Below, piece after piece: positions 1 through 9,122 of a stretch of DNA of 64,000 nt. The position numbers and the translations under genes are program-made. Within the stretch, counting starts at the first letter, position 1, and each line of letters begins with the position of its first letter. Below the pieces are notes generated by a model. It was not told where the DNA came from and ran no database searches. It saw nothing but the letters and a program-made list of their open reading frames with translations. Source of the stretch: Achromobacter pestifer (GTDB taxonomy: Bacteria > Pseudomonadota > Gammaproteobacteria > Burkholderiales > Burkholderiaceae_B); NCBI RefSeq assembly GCF_013267355.1, contig NZ_CP053985.1:6944001-7008000 (forward strand), in the 5' to 3' direction.

Positions 1-799
1 GCTTGCCGCGCGTCGCGCCCCACTTCTGGTTGAGACTGGCGCGCAGCTCTTCCAGTTCGGTCACGTCGATTTCCTCGACGTAGCTGAAGTGCGGGATGCG
101 GCGCTTGGACTCGGCCATCTTCTGCGCGATCTTGCGGCGCAGGCCGATGACCGGCACGTTTTCCTCGTCGTTGCGCTCGGCATAGGCCACGCCGCCGCGG
201 GCTTGAGCCCCCCCGCCCTGCCCTTGCAGGTAAGCGTCCAGATCCTCGTGCAGGATCCGGCCGGCCGGGCCGCTGCCGTGCACGTAGCGCAGTTCGATGC
301 CCAGGTCCCAGGCGCGCTTGCGCACGGCCGGCGAAGCCAGCGGCTTGTCGCCGGGCTGGCGCGCGACGGCGGCGGGCGCCTGGCGCGCGGGCTTGGCCGG
401 CGCCGCGGACGGCTTGGCGGGCGCGGCGACTTCGACGGCAGCCTTCGGCGCAGGCGCGGCCTGCGGCGCGGACGCCGAAGCCGCGGGCTGCGCCGCGGCA
501 GGAGCCGCGGCCGCCTTGGCAGGCGGCGCGTCCGCGCCCGGCTTGAGGTTGCCCTCGCCTTCGACTTCCAGGCGGATCAGCTCGCCGCCCACGGCCATGA
601 CCTGGCCCACGTCCCCGCCCAGCGCGACCACGCGGCCGACCACCGGCGCGGGAATCTCGACCGTGGCCTTGTCCGTCATGACGTCGGCCAGCGGCTGGTC
701 CTCGGCCACCAGGTCGCCGATCTTCACGTGCCAGGCGACCAGTTCCACTTCCGCGATGCCTTCGCCGATGTCGGGCATCTTGATGACATGAATACCCAT
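1..799 (-). CDS. bkdB: 2-oxoacid dehydrogenase E2 (dihydrolipoyl acyltransferase), partial
   Basis: Acyltransferase core subunit of the branched-chain 2-oxoacid dehydrogenase complex; it carries acyl groups on a lipoyl arm to CoA. The N-terminal 265 or so residues are in the window; the 3' end lies beyond base 1. Seen: a lipoyl domain (residues 1-80) with the lipoylated lysine in the motif MTDKATVEIP (K44), a long Ala/Pro-rich linker, a peripheral-subunit-binding domain beginning ASPAVRKRA, and the start of the catalytic domain (ESKRRIPHFSYVEE). It starts 3 nt after the E1-beta stop, so it is the third gene of a bkdA1-bkdA2-bkdB operon. The catalytic HxxxD motif is outside the window. Pyruvate specificity cannot be excluded from E2 alone; the E1 partner argues for branched-chain acids. 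Confidence 0.93.
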   Translation of the reverse strand, partial: MGIHVIKMPDIGEGIAEVELVAWHVKIGDLVAEDQPLADVMTDKATVEIPAPVVGRVVALGGDVGQVMAVGGELIRLEVEGEGNLKPGADAPPAKAAAAPAAAQPAASASAPQAAPAPKAAVEVAAPAKPSAAPAKPARQAPAAVARQPGDKPLASPAVRKRAWDLGIELRYVHGSGPAGRILHEDLDAYLQGQGGGAQARGGVAYAERNDEENVPVIGLRRKIAQKMAESKRRIPHFSYVEEIDVTELEELRASLNQKWGATRGK

Positions 800-802
800 C
801 TC

Positions 803-1846
803 TCAACCCTCCATCGCGCGCTTGAACGCTTCGCCGACCCGGCGCGGGCCGGGGAAGTACGCCCATTCCTGCGCGTGGGGATACGGCGTATCCCAGCCGG
901 TCACGCGCTCCACGGGCGCCTCCAGATGATGGAAGCAGTGTTCCTGCACCAGCGAAATCAGCTCGGCGCCGAAGCCGCAGGTGCGCGTGGCTTCGTGCAC
1001 CACCACGCAGCGGCCGGTCTTCTTGACCGAATTGACGATGGCATCCAGGTCCAGCGGCCACAGGCTGCGCAGGTCGATGACCTCGGCGTCGATGCCGGTT
1101 TCCTCGGCGGCCGTCAGCGACACGTGCACGGTGGTGCCGTAGGTCAGCACGGTCAGCGCGTTGCCGGGCCGCACGATGGCGGCCGAGTCCAGCGGCACGG
1201 TGTAGTACCCGGTGGGCACCACGCTGCCCGGCCGTCCGGTCCAAGGCGTGACGGGCCGGTCGTGATGGCCGTCGAACGGGCCGTTGTAGAGCCGCTTGGG
1301 CTCCAGGAAGATGACCGGATCGTCGTTCTCGATGGCCGCGATCAGGAGGCCCTTGGCGTCATACGGATTGGACGGCATCACCGTGCGCAGCCCGCAGACC
1401 TGCGTGAACATGGCCTCGGGGCTCTGGCTGTGCGTCTGTCCGCCGTAGATGCCGCCGCCGCAAGGCATGCGGATGGTCATGGGCGCGACGAACTCGTTGA
1501 CCGAGCGGTAGCGCAAGCGCGCGGCCTCGGACACGATCTGGTCCGAAGCGGGATAGAAATAGTCGGCGAACTGGATCTCGCAGACGGGGCGCAGGCCATA
1601 CGCGCCCATGCCCACCGCCACGCCGACGATGCCGCCTTCGGAGATGGGCGTGTCGAACACGCGCGAGCTGCCGTACTTGGCCTGCAGGCCCTCGGTGCAA
1701 CGGAACACGCCGCCGAAATAGCCGACGTCCTGCCCGAACACCACCACGTTGTTGTCGCGCTCCAGCATCACATCCATGGCCGAGCGCAAAGCCTGGATCA
1801 TGGTCATCGGCGCGGAGGCCGGACCAGCGTTGTTATCGATAGCCAT
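803..1846 (-). CDS. bkdA2: Branched-chain 2-oxoacid dehydrogenase E1 beta subunit
   Basis: Beta subunit of the thiamine-diphosphate-dependent decarboxylase that feeds 2-oxoisovalerate, 2-oxoisocaproate and 2-oxo-methylvalerate into the complex. 347 residues, near the usual 325-350. Seen: transketolase pyrimidine-binding domain at the N-terminus (FGQDVGYFGGVFR, then the family-typical TPISEGGIVGVAVGMG) and a C-terminal transketolase domain with the helix around HEATRTCGFGAE. It starts 2 nt after the end of bkdA1 and ends 3 nt before bkdB, so the three are co-transcribed. The operon order and subunit lengths match the Pseudomonas putida bkd operon; by analogy an lpdV (E3) gene would follow off-window. 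That last point is inference. Confidence 0.95.
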   Translation of the reverse strand: MAIDNNAGPASAPMTMIQALRSAMDVMLERDNNVVVFGQDVGYFGGVFRCTEGLQAKYGSSRVFDTPISEGGIVGVAVGMGAYGLRPVCEIQFADYFYPASDQIVSEAARLRYRSVNEFVAPMTIRMPCGGGIYGGQTHSQSPEAMFTQVCGLRTVMPSNPYDAKGLLIAAIENDDPVIFLEPKRLYNGPFDGHHDRPVTPWTGRPGSVVPTGYYTVPLDSAAIVRPGNALTVLTYGTTVHVSLTAAEETGIDAEVIDLRSLWPLDLDAIVNSVKKTGRCVVVHEATRTCGFGAELISLVQEHCFHHLEAPVERVTGWDTPYPHAQEWAYFPGPRRVGEAFKRAMEG

Positions 1847-1848
1847 GA

Positions 1849-3105
<1,257 letters not shown>

Positions 3106-3354
3106 TCATGCGCATTCTTCTTACCAAGACACTGCCCAAGGGGATGACCTCGAACATTGCCATCGTCGGCCGGTGCAAAGGGATGAACATGCACGGCCGG
3201 CAGCCAGAGTAGCACAGGGCGCAGCCCCGAAACAGGGGCCGCGCCGGGCCTCGCTCCCAGCGCCGGTCGAGGGCCGCGCGGCGCGTGCGCGGATCGCGGC
3301 GGCGGCAGCCGGCGGCGTCATATACTGCCTGTCCCTGATACGCTGGAAGCCGAC

Positions 3355-3681
3355 GTGCCCCGATCGACCGCCTCGAAATGGTTCAGCTGGACCGGCGTTG
3401 TGTTCGCCGCGCTTTACCTTGCCATCGTCATCCTCTGCGTTGCCGGCGCCCTTTCGGCGGACGGCGATGACAAAGGACGATTCGTATTGCTGCAGTTGCC
3501 ATTGGCACTGCAACTGGCGCTGCTGCATGAATTGAACCTGGATCGCCTGCTTGGCGACCTGTCATGGGTCGGCGGCTACCTGCTGATCGGGCTACCCACG
3601 CTGGCCCTCTTCTACTTCGCGGGCTGGGGCCTGGAGAAGCTCGTGCGCGCCGCTTTCCGGCCGATCGCGGGCCGGCACTAG
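3355..3681 (+). CDS. Small membrane protein of unknown function
   Basis: 108 residues with a GTG start. Not recognised as a named family. Two hydrophobic stretches are visible, WTGVVFAALYLAIVILCVAGAL near the N-terminus and YLLIGLPTLALFYFAGWGLE near the C-terminus, separated by a Leu/Gln-rich amphipathic section, so it is probably an inner-membrane protein with two spans. It is divergent from bkdA1 and converges on the nitroreductase gene, with a perfect palindromic terminator between them, which supports it being a real transcription unit. Function unknown. Confidence 0.6.
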   Translation: MPRSTASKWFSWTGVVFAALYLAIVILCVAGALSADGDDKGRFVLLQLPLALQLALLHELNLDRLLGDLSWVGGYLLIGLPTLALFYFAGWGLEKLVRAAFRPIAGRH

Positions 3682-3691
3682 GCAGGCCGCC

Positions 3692-3726
3692 CATGAAAAA
3701 ACCGGCCTATGGCCGGTTTTTTCATG
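3692..3726. terminator. Bidirectional intrinsic terminator
   Basis: A perfect inverted repeat with 16-nt arms (3692-3707 and 3711-3726) around a 3-nt TAT loop. The stem core is CCGGCC/GGCCGG flanked by A6 on one side and T6 on the other, so transcripts from either strand form a GC hairpin followed by a U run. It sits between two convergent genes and would end both. Confidence 0.9.
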
Positions 3727-3739
3727 CTGGACAGCGGAC

Positions 3740-4333
3740 TCAGACCGGACCGGTCCACTCCGTGACGAATTCACGGTAGTCCGGGCGGTTGGCCGGCGGC
3801 ACGGCGCAAGCCGGGGTGCCGATGGCCAGGAAGCCCAGGAAGCGGTAGTCCAGCGCGTCCAGGCCCAGCGCGTTCTGCACGTCTTCCACGTAGGTGCCGA
3901 TGCCGGTGCTCCAGAACGCGCCGTAGCCCAGCATGTGCACGGCGTTCAGCAGGTTCATGGTGGCGGCGCCGGTGGCCAGCAGCTGCTCCTGTTCCGGGAT
4001 CTTGGTGTTGTCGTGCGCGATCTTCTGCGCCACCGCGATGAAGAGCGGCACGCCCGCCATCCACTCGCGCACGGACTTTTCCTTTTCCGGCGTCATGCGC
4101 GGATCGCCGCTGCGCTTGACCGCGTCCAGCGCCAGATCGGCCAGCTTGCCGATGGCCTCGCCGCGGATCACCACGTAGCGCCACGGCCGCAAGGCGCCAT
4201 GGTCGGGCGCCGACATGGCGGCCTGCAGGATCTGTTCGAGTTCCTCGGGCTTGGGCGCCGGGGCGCGGAGGAACTTGAAGGAACGGCGCGTATTCAGGGC
4301 GTGCAGCGGGGTGGCGGTCGGGGTCGTGGTCAT
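3740..4333 (-). CDS. Nitroreductase family protein (YdjA-like)
   Basis: FMN-dependent oxidoreductase of the small nitroreductase family, about 197 residues. Seen: NTRRSFKFL near the N-terminus, then APDHGALRPWRYVVI (FMN-binding APDH motif), the central GAATMNLLNAVHMLGYGAFW helix, and FLGFLAIGTP near the C-terminus. This arrangement matches E. coli YdjA (APDHKSMQPWHFFVI, GFLYLGTP) better than the NfsA/NfsB types. I chose the ATG at 4333 (MTTTP) because an in-frame ATG 12 codons upstream adds only non-conserved residues; neither has a strong ribosome site. The physiological substrate is not known for this family. It may be the last gene of the catabolic operon upstream or stand alone. Confidence 0.85.
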   Translation of the reverse strand: MTTTPTATPLHALNTRRSFKFLRAPAPKPEELEQILQAAMSAPDHGALRPWRYVVIRGEAIGKLADLALDAVKRSGDPRMTPEKEKSVREWMAGVPLFIAVAQKIAHDNTKIPEQEQLLATGAATMNLLNAVHMLGYGAFWSTGIGTYVEDVQNALGLDALDYRFLGFLAIGTPACAVPPANRPDYREFVTEWTGPV

Positions 4334-4419
4334 CGGATCTGGCGTCAATGAGAAAGAAACACAATTCATATTACGCCACTCCGCTGCCTCGGACCGTCAT
4401 CCCCCCGGACCGCCAGAGG

Positions 4420-5403
4420 TCATTCGATCTGGATGCCGACTTCCTGGATGACGCCCGCCCAGCGCGCCAGCTCCGCGTTGACGAACTGGCCCAGCTCGGC
4501 CGGGCTGCTGGCGCCCGGCGTCGCCCCCTCGCCCTTGAAGCGGGTCTGCAAGGCCGGCACGGCCAGCGACCGCGCCACCGCCTGGTTCAGCACGGCCACC
4601 ACCGCGTCGGGCGTGCCCTTGGGCGCCATCAGCGCATTCCAGGTATTGATTTCGTAGCCCTTGAACATCGGATCCTCGGCCACCGTGGGCACCTCGGGCA
4701 GCTCCGCCGAACGGTCCCGGGTGGTGACGGCCAGCGCGCGCAGGCTGCCTGCGCGGACCTGCGGCAAGGCCGCCGGCAAGGTGGCGAAGCTGAACTGGGT
4801 TTCGCCGCTCATGACCGAGGAATTGGCCAGCGACCCGCCGCGGTACGGCACGTGCTGGATCTGCACCTTGGCCTCCGAGGCGAACATGGCGCCGGCCACA
4901 TGCACCGGCGAGCCATTGCCGCTGGAAGAATAGTTCAGGTCGCCCGGCTTCTCGCGCGCCAGCTTGACCAGGTCGGCCACCGACGCCACCGGCAGCTTGG
5001 GATTGGCGACCAGCACCAGCGGGATGGACGCGATCATGCTGACCGGCGTGAAGCCGCCCACCGGGTCGTAACCCAGCGACTTCTTGTACACGACCGGATT
5101 GATGCCGTGGCTGGACACGGTGGCCATGAACAGCGTGTAGCCGTCGGGCGCGGCCTGCTGCACGGAGGCCGCGGCAATGTTGCCAGCCGCGCCGGCCTTG
5201 TTCTCGATGATGACGGGCTGCTTGAGCTCCTTGCTCAGCTGCTCGCCCAGCGCCCGCGCCAGGATGTCCGTGGTGCCGCCGGCGGCGTAGCCCACCACGA
5301 TGCGCACCGGCTGGCTGGGATAGGCCCCCTGCGCGTGCAGCGGCGCCGCGCACAGCCATGCCGCCAACCCCGCCAGGCCTGCCCTCAGATGAACCGCTTT
5401 CAT
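4420..5403 (-). CDS. Bug-type periplasmic solute-binding receptor (TTT family)
   Basis: Periplasmic receptor of the tripartite tricarboxylate transporter (Bug) family, 327 residues. Seen: signal peptide ending PLHAQG, then YPSQPVRIVVGYAAGGTTD, the family's ligand-loop motif, and the second carboxylate-binding loop around YSSSGNGSPVHVAG; the C-terminal PELGQFVNAELARWA segment is also typical. The ATG is preceded by GGAGACAGAC. It lies downstream of a CoA-transferase, a GntR regulator and a crotonase-fold enzyme on the same strand, so it probably captures the carboxylate these enzymes use. No membrane TctA/TctB partner is in the window, which is common for orphan Bug receptors. The ligand cannot be deduced. 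Confidence 0.92.
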   Translation of the reverse strand: MKAVHLRAGLAGLAAWLCAAPLHAQGAYPSQPVRIVVGYAAGGTTDILARALGEQLSKELKQPVIIENKAGAAGNIAAASVQQAAPDGYTLFMATVSSHGINPVVYKKSLGYDPVGGFTPVSMIASIPLVLVANPKLPVASVADLVKLAREKPGDLNYSSSGNGSPVHVAGAMFASEAKVQIQHVPYRGGSLANSSVMSGETQFSFATLPAALPQVRAGSLRALAVTTRDRSAELPEVPTVAEDPMFKGYEINTWNALMAPKGTPDAVVAVLNQAVARSLAVPALQTRFKGEGATPGASSPAELGQFVNAELARWAGVIQEVGIQIE

Positions 5404-5579
5404 GTCTGTCTCCTCGTCGCCGCGCTTGTTGCGCGGTCTGTGGCCTGGCCGTCCCCGGTGGGATCGGTGGCCGGGTTGATCCGGTCCGCGCGCGGATTCA
5501 GGACGCAAGCCTCCCCCGGCCGCGCCGGCAACGGCGCGGACCTGCAAGCCGCGTAGGGAATCCGGCCCGCGGCCGGAGA

Positions 5580-6395
5580 TCAGGTGCCGGTGAACACCGG
5601 CGCTCTCTTTTCCGCGAACGCCTTGCGGCCCTCGCGGTAGTCATTGCTTTCGAAGCACTCCAGCACCAGCCGGCGCATGCCTTCCACATCGACTTCCGGT
5701 CCCAGCTGCTGCAGCTGGCGGATCATCTTCTTTCCTGCGCGCAGCGTCAGCGGCGCGTTGGCCTGGATCTGCGCCAGCATGGCCTCCAGCACCTGCGGCA
5801 GTTCTGCCACCGGCGCCACCTTGCGGATCAGGCCCAGCTCCTTGGCCTGGTGGGCGTCATAGCGCGCCGCCGTCAGGAAGATTTCCAGCGCGTTGGCCGG
5901 GCCGACCGCGGTCACCAGGTTGCGGATCGCGGTCAGGCGGTAGCCCAGGCCCAGCTTGCCGGCGGGGATGGCGAAACTGCTGTTGTCCGAGGCGATGCGG
6001 ATGTCGCAGCACAGGGCGATGTTCAGGCCGCCGCCGATGCAATAGCCCTGGATATACGCGATCGTGGGCTTGTCGTAGTCATACAGCGCCAGCTGCGCGG
6101 TTTCGGCGACGCGCTCGTATTCGACCACCGCGTCTTCGCCGCTGCGCAGCGTGTCGAACTGCGAAATGTTCGCGCCGCTGACGAAGGCCTTGCCGCCCGC
6201 GCCCTGCAGCACCACCGCCCGGATCTCCGGGTCCTGGCGGAAGGCTTCCAGCACCACCGGCACCGCCTCCCACATGGCGAACGACACGGCGTTGTGCCGC
6301 TGCGGATCGTTGAACGTCAGCCAGCCTATCGCACCGCGCTTCTCGGCCACGATGTTGTCGGTGATTTCGCCCTGCAGGATGCGTAGTATGGTCAC
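5580..6395 (-). CDS. Crotonase-fold protein (enoyl-CoA hydratase/isomerase family), atypical active site
   Basis: Acyl-CoA-handling enzyme of the crotonase superfamily, 271 residues. Seen: oxyanion-hole motifs GGKAFVSGANISQF (about 67-80) and GYCIGGGLNIALCCDIRIAS (117-136). Both catalytic glutamates of classical hydratases are missing: N125 stands where Glu144 of rat crotonase would be, and A145 (IPAGKLGLG) where Glu164 would be. So it is unlikely to be a simple hydratase; an isomerase, decarboxylase, thioesterase or C-C cleaving activity is possible. It overlaps the GntR regulator's stop by 4 nt (ATGA), implying coupled translation. With the CoA-transferase and Bug receptor it forms a carboxylate uptake and CoA-activation pathway. 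Confidence 0.88.
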   Translation of the reverse strand: MTILRILQGEITDNIVAEKRGAIGWLTFNDPQRHNAVSFAMWEAVPVVLEAFRQDPEIRAVVLQGAGGKAFVSGANISQFDTLRSGEDAVVEYERVAETAQLALYDYDKPTIAYIQGYCIGGGLNIALCCDIRIASDNSSFAIPAGKLGLGYRLTAIRNLVTAVGPANALEIFLTAARYDAHQAKELGLIRKVAPVAELPQVLEAMLAQIQANAPLTLRAGKKMIRQLQQLGPEVDVEGMRRLVLECFESNDYREGRKAFAEKRAPVFTGT

Positions 6396-7138
6396 GGTTG
6401 CTTTCCTTGTATGACTGTCTGGTGCCGTTGAATGCCGTTGGTCAGGTGCGCGCGCATGGCAAGGCGCGCGGCCTCGCTGTCGCCGGCCACGATGGCGTCG
6501 AAGATGCGGTGGTGTTCGCGCTCGATTTCCGGCACGCGCTCGGTGCCGGCGCTGGTGTAGCGCAGCGTGCGCACGGCGCCGCGGAACACGTGGCGCAGGT
6601 GCGCCAAGAGGCGCACGAAATAAGGGTTGTTGGTGGCTTCGCCCACGGCCATGTGGAAGTCCAGCGCATGGTCGGCGCCGGCCTGCCAGTCATTGCCCGC
6701 GGCGTCGACCCGTTGCAGGGCCTGGCGCAGGCTTTCGATCTGCTCGGGGGTGCGATGCAAGGCCGCCTGCGCGGCCGCACCCGACTCCAGTTCCACCCGC
6801 AGCCAGAAAATGTGCAGCAGCGGTTCGGGCTGCAGCAGGTCTTCGGGCGCGATCTCGAAATTGCGCGTGCCCACGTCCTGCGCCACGAAGGAGCCCACGC
6901 CGCGGCGCGTGTCCACATACCCCGACAGCTTCAGCCGCGCGATCGCCTCGCGCACCACGTTGCGGCTGACGGCGAACATCTGCGCCAGCTCGAATTCCGT
7001 GGGCAGGCGCTGGCCCGGCTCGAACTCGCGCGCCACGATCTTCTGGCGGATCTGCGAGGCGATCTCGTCCGGCAAGTTCTCGGGGCGTCCCAGGCTGGAA
7101 AAGACCTGGTCGGCGGGGGCGGTGGATGGTGCGTTCAT
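6392..7138 (-). CDS. FadR-subfamily GntR transcriptional regulator
   Basis: DNA-binding regulator, 248 residues. Seen: N-terminal winged helix (LPTEFELAQMFAVSRNVVREAIARLKLSGYVDTRRGVGSFV spans about residues 44-84), then an all-helical FCD effector domain with the metal-ligand pattern DFHMAVGEATNNPYF and EREHHRIFDAI. FCD regulators usually respond to small carboxylates or acyl compounds and repress their neighbours. It sits between the CoA-transferase (80 nt upstream) and the crotonase gene (4-nt overlap), so it is probably an autoregulated repressor of this operon. The repeated element at 8467-8498 upstream of the CoA-transferase is a candidate operator. Confidence 0.9.
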   Translation of the reverse strand: MNAPSTAPADQVFSSLGRPENLPDEIASQIRQKIVAREFEPGQRLPTEFELAQMFAVSRNVVREAIARLKLSGYVDTRRGVGSFVAQDVGTRNFEIAPEDLLQPEPLLHIFWLRVELESGAAAQAALHRTPEQIESLRQALQRVDAAGNDWQAGADHALDFHMAVGEATNNPYFVRLLAHLRHVFRGAVRTLRYTSAGTERVPEIEREHHRIFDAIVAGDSEAARLAMRAHLTNGIQRHQTVIQGKQP

Positions 7139-7219
7139 GTCTGGGCTGTCTCCGTCTGGACCGCCGGATACGCGGGCGGCCTTGGCGGCGATTTTATGCT
7201 CGGCGTCAGGACGGAGCCC

Positions 7220-8401
7220 TCAAATGACGCCTTCGCGGGCCAGCTGCTGCAAGTCGGCAGGCGCCAAACCCAGCATGCCGCCGTAGACGTCGCCGTTGTG
7301 TTGGCCGCGTTCCGGCGCGGGCGCCATTTCCCCTGCCGCCGAGCGGCTCAGGATCATGGGCTGCCCCACCACCGAAATCGGCCCCAGCGAGGGATGGCGG
7401 ATTTCGCGGCTGAGCCCCAGGTGGCGCACCTGCGGATCCTCGAAAGTCTGATCCATGCCCAGGATCGGGCCGCAAGGCACGCCCTCCTTGTTCATCAGCG
7501 CAATCCATTCGGCGGTGGGCCGGGTCGCGGTGCGCGCGCCGATCGCCGCGTTCAGCGCGGGACGGTTGCGCGCCCGCAGCGGCACGGTCAGGAAGCGCTC
7601 GTCCTCGATCAGTTCCGGCACTTCCAGCACGCGGCACAGGCGCGCATAGATGTCGTTGCCCATGGCCGCGATGTTCATGTAGCCGTCGCTGGTGGGGAAC
7701 ACGCCGGTCGGGCTGCTGGTGGGATGGTCGTTGCCGCTCTGGCCGGGCACCTCGCCATTCATCAGCCAGCGCATCGCCTGGAAATCCATCATCCAGACCT
7801 GCGATTGCAACAGCGAGGTCTGCACCCACTGCCCCTGGCCCGACACCTCGCGCTCCAGCAGCGCGATGAAGATGCCGATGGCGCAGAACAGGCCGGAGGT
7901 CAGGTCCGCCACCGGAATCCCCGCCCGCATGGGACCGCGGCCGGGCTCGCCCGTCACCGACATCAGCCCGCCTATGCCCTGAGCGATCTGGTCCAGCCCT
8001 GGGCGCCCGGCGTAGGGGCCGTCCTGTCCGAAGCCGGACACGCTGGCGTAGACGATGCGCGGATTCACCTGGCGCAGCGTCTCGTAGTCGATGCCCAGCT
8101 TGAACTTGACGTTGGGCCGGTAGTTTTCCACCACCACGTCGGCCTGGCGCACCAGGTCCAGGAACAACGCCCGGCCCTGCGGATGCTTCAGGTTCAGCGT
8201 GACGCTGCGCTTGTTGCGGTGGGTGTTCTGGTAATCCGCGAACTGGGCCGAACCGCCCGGCTTGTCGTCCTGCTCGTCGCCCGGCTCTTCGATCTTGATG
8301 ACGGTGGCGCCCCAGTCCGCGAACTGGCGCACGGCGGCCGGACCCGAGCGCACCCGCGTCAGGTCCAGGACGGTGAATCGGCCCAAGGGCTTGGAATCCA
8401 T
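7220..8401 (-). CDS. CaiB/BaiF family (class III) CoA-transferase
   Basis: Transfers CoA between carboxylates, 393 residues. Seen: N-terminal VLDLTRVRSGPAAVRQFADWGATVIKIE, HRNKRSVTLNLKHPQGR, the VVENYRPN motif, SVSGFGQDGPYAGRPG, and the segment AGIPVADLTSGLFCAIG, whose Asp aligns with the catalytic Asp of formyl-CoA transferase. First gene of a putative operon with the GntR, crotonase and Bug genes, so it probably activates the incoming acid. Donor and acceptor cannot be assigned. A second family member at 51936 sits in a similar context. Confidence 0.92.
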   Translation of the reverse strand: MDSKPLGRFTVLDLTRVRSGPAAVRQFADWGATVIKIEEPGDEQDDKPGGSAQFADYQNTHRNKRSVTLNLKHPQGRALFLDLVRQADVVVENYRPNVKFKLGIDYETLRQVNPRIVYASVSGFGQDGPYAGRPGLDQIAQGIGGLMSVTGEPGRGPMRAGIPVADLTSGLFCAIGIFIALLEREVSGQGQWVQTSLLQSQVWMMDFQAMRWLMNGEVPGQSGNDHPTSSPTGVFPTSDGYMNIAAMGNDIYARLCRVLEVPELIEDERFLTVPLRARNRPALNAAIGARTATRPTAEWIALMNKEGVPCGPILGMDQTFEDPQVRHLGLSREIRHPSLGPISVVGQPMILSRSAAGEMAPAPERGQHNGDVYGGMLGLAPADLQQLAREGVI

Positions 8402-8460
8402 GCTTGTCTGCCTCTCTGTACGGCGCCGCTGATCTTCGACCGCGGCTGCCTTGTCATTAT

Positions 8461-8500
8461 TTGTTGGATGTTGGACATCTTACATGTTGATGTTGGACGC
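8461..8500. promoter_or_regulatory. Candidate operator with direct repeats upstream of the CoA-transferase operon
   Basis: Two copies of GATGTTGGAC (8467-8476 and 8489-8498) start 22 nt apart, about two helical turns, in the intergenic region 60-100 nt upstream of the CoA-transferase start. The first copy is part of a perfect dyad GATGT-TGG-ACATC (8467-8479). This is a plausible site for the GntR regulator of the operon. The assignment is inference from position and symmetry. Confidence 0.4.
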
Positions 8501-8587
8501 AACAAGACGCCGCCGCGCTTTTCACGCGGCGGGTTTTCCCTAGGCCGGCTACCGGCCCTCAGTGGTGTTCGTCCTGGCGGGAGGCGT

Positions 8588-9022
8588 TCAGCCCAGGTGC
8601 GTGTGGCGTTCCTGGCGCTCTTCGACCTGCATTTCGCTCAGGCCATGCAGGATGCCGCAGTCTTCCGTGTCGGGCCGGGCCGACAGGCAGCGCTGGCGCA
8701 GTTCGGTGAGCTGGGTCTTGAGCTGGGTCAGTTCGGCGATGCGCTCGTCCACGTGGGAGATGTGCTCGTCGAACAGCTCATTGATGGGCCCGCAACCGCT
8801 TTGGTGGTTGTCCGCCAGCGACAGGATGGCGCGGATCTCGTCCTGCGTCATGTCCAGCGCGCGGCAGTTGCGGATCAGGCGCAACCGTTCCAGGTGTGGC
8901 TGGCCATAGCTGCGGTAGTTGTTCAGCCCCCTTTCCGGGGCCGGCAACAGCCCTTCTTTCTCGTAATACCTGACGGTCTCGACCGTGGTTCCGGCCGCCG
9001 TGGCCAATTCGCCGATACGCAT
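8588..9022 (-). CDS. cadR: MerR-family Cd/Pb-responsive regulator
   Basis: MerR-type metal sensor that twists a long-spacer promoter when it binds Cd(II), Pb(II) or Zn(II). 144 residues. Seen: N-terminal MerR helix-turn-helix (MRIGELATAAGTTVETVRYYEKEGLL), a dimerisation helix, and metal ligands C77, C112 and C122, matching the three-cysteine pattern of CadR/PbrR. The tail is short with HTHLG rather than the longer His-rich tail of P. putida CadR. It is divergent from cadA across a 100-bp region with a typical MerR promoter. PbrR is the main alternative name; sequence alone does not separate Cd from Pb preference. Confidence 0.92.
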   Translation of the reverse strand: MRIGELATAAGTTVETVRYYEKEGLLPAPERGLNNYRSYGQPHLERLRLIRNCRALDMTQDEIRAILSLADNHQSGCGPINELFDEHISHVDERIAELTQLKTQLTELRQRCLSARPDTEDCGILHGLSEMQVEERQERHTHLG

Positions 9023-9059
9023 CGCTGCCTCCCGGATCGCATCCGATTGATTTAGGGGG

Positions 9060-9090
9060 TTGACCCTATAGTAACTCCAAGGTGTGGAAT
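9060..9090 (+). promoter_or_regulatory. MerR-type cadA promoter with 19-bp spacer and overlapping dyad
   Basis: A -35 TTGACC (9060-9065) and a -10 TGGAAT (9085-9090) are 19 bp apart, the over-long spacing that MerR-family activators correct. Within the spacer lies the imperfect dyad ACCCTATAG-TAA-CTCCAAGGT, which resembles known CadR/PbrR operators (CTATAGTAACT core). It drives cadA, whose ATG at 9123 has an AGAGGA ribosome site. Confidence 0.8.
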
Positions 9091-9122
9091 AGCGTCACCA
9101 GCTTATTTCAAGGCAGAGGACG

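Noticed and set aside
6398-9055. 885-codon open frame on the plus strand
   Set aside because: Antisense to the GntR, CoA-transferase and cadR genes, which all have clear domains; the product has no recognisable motif.
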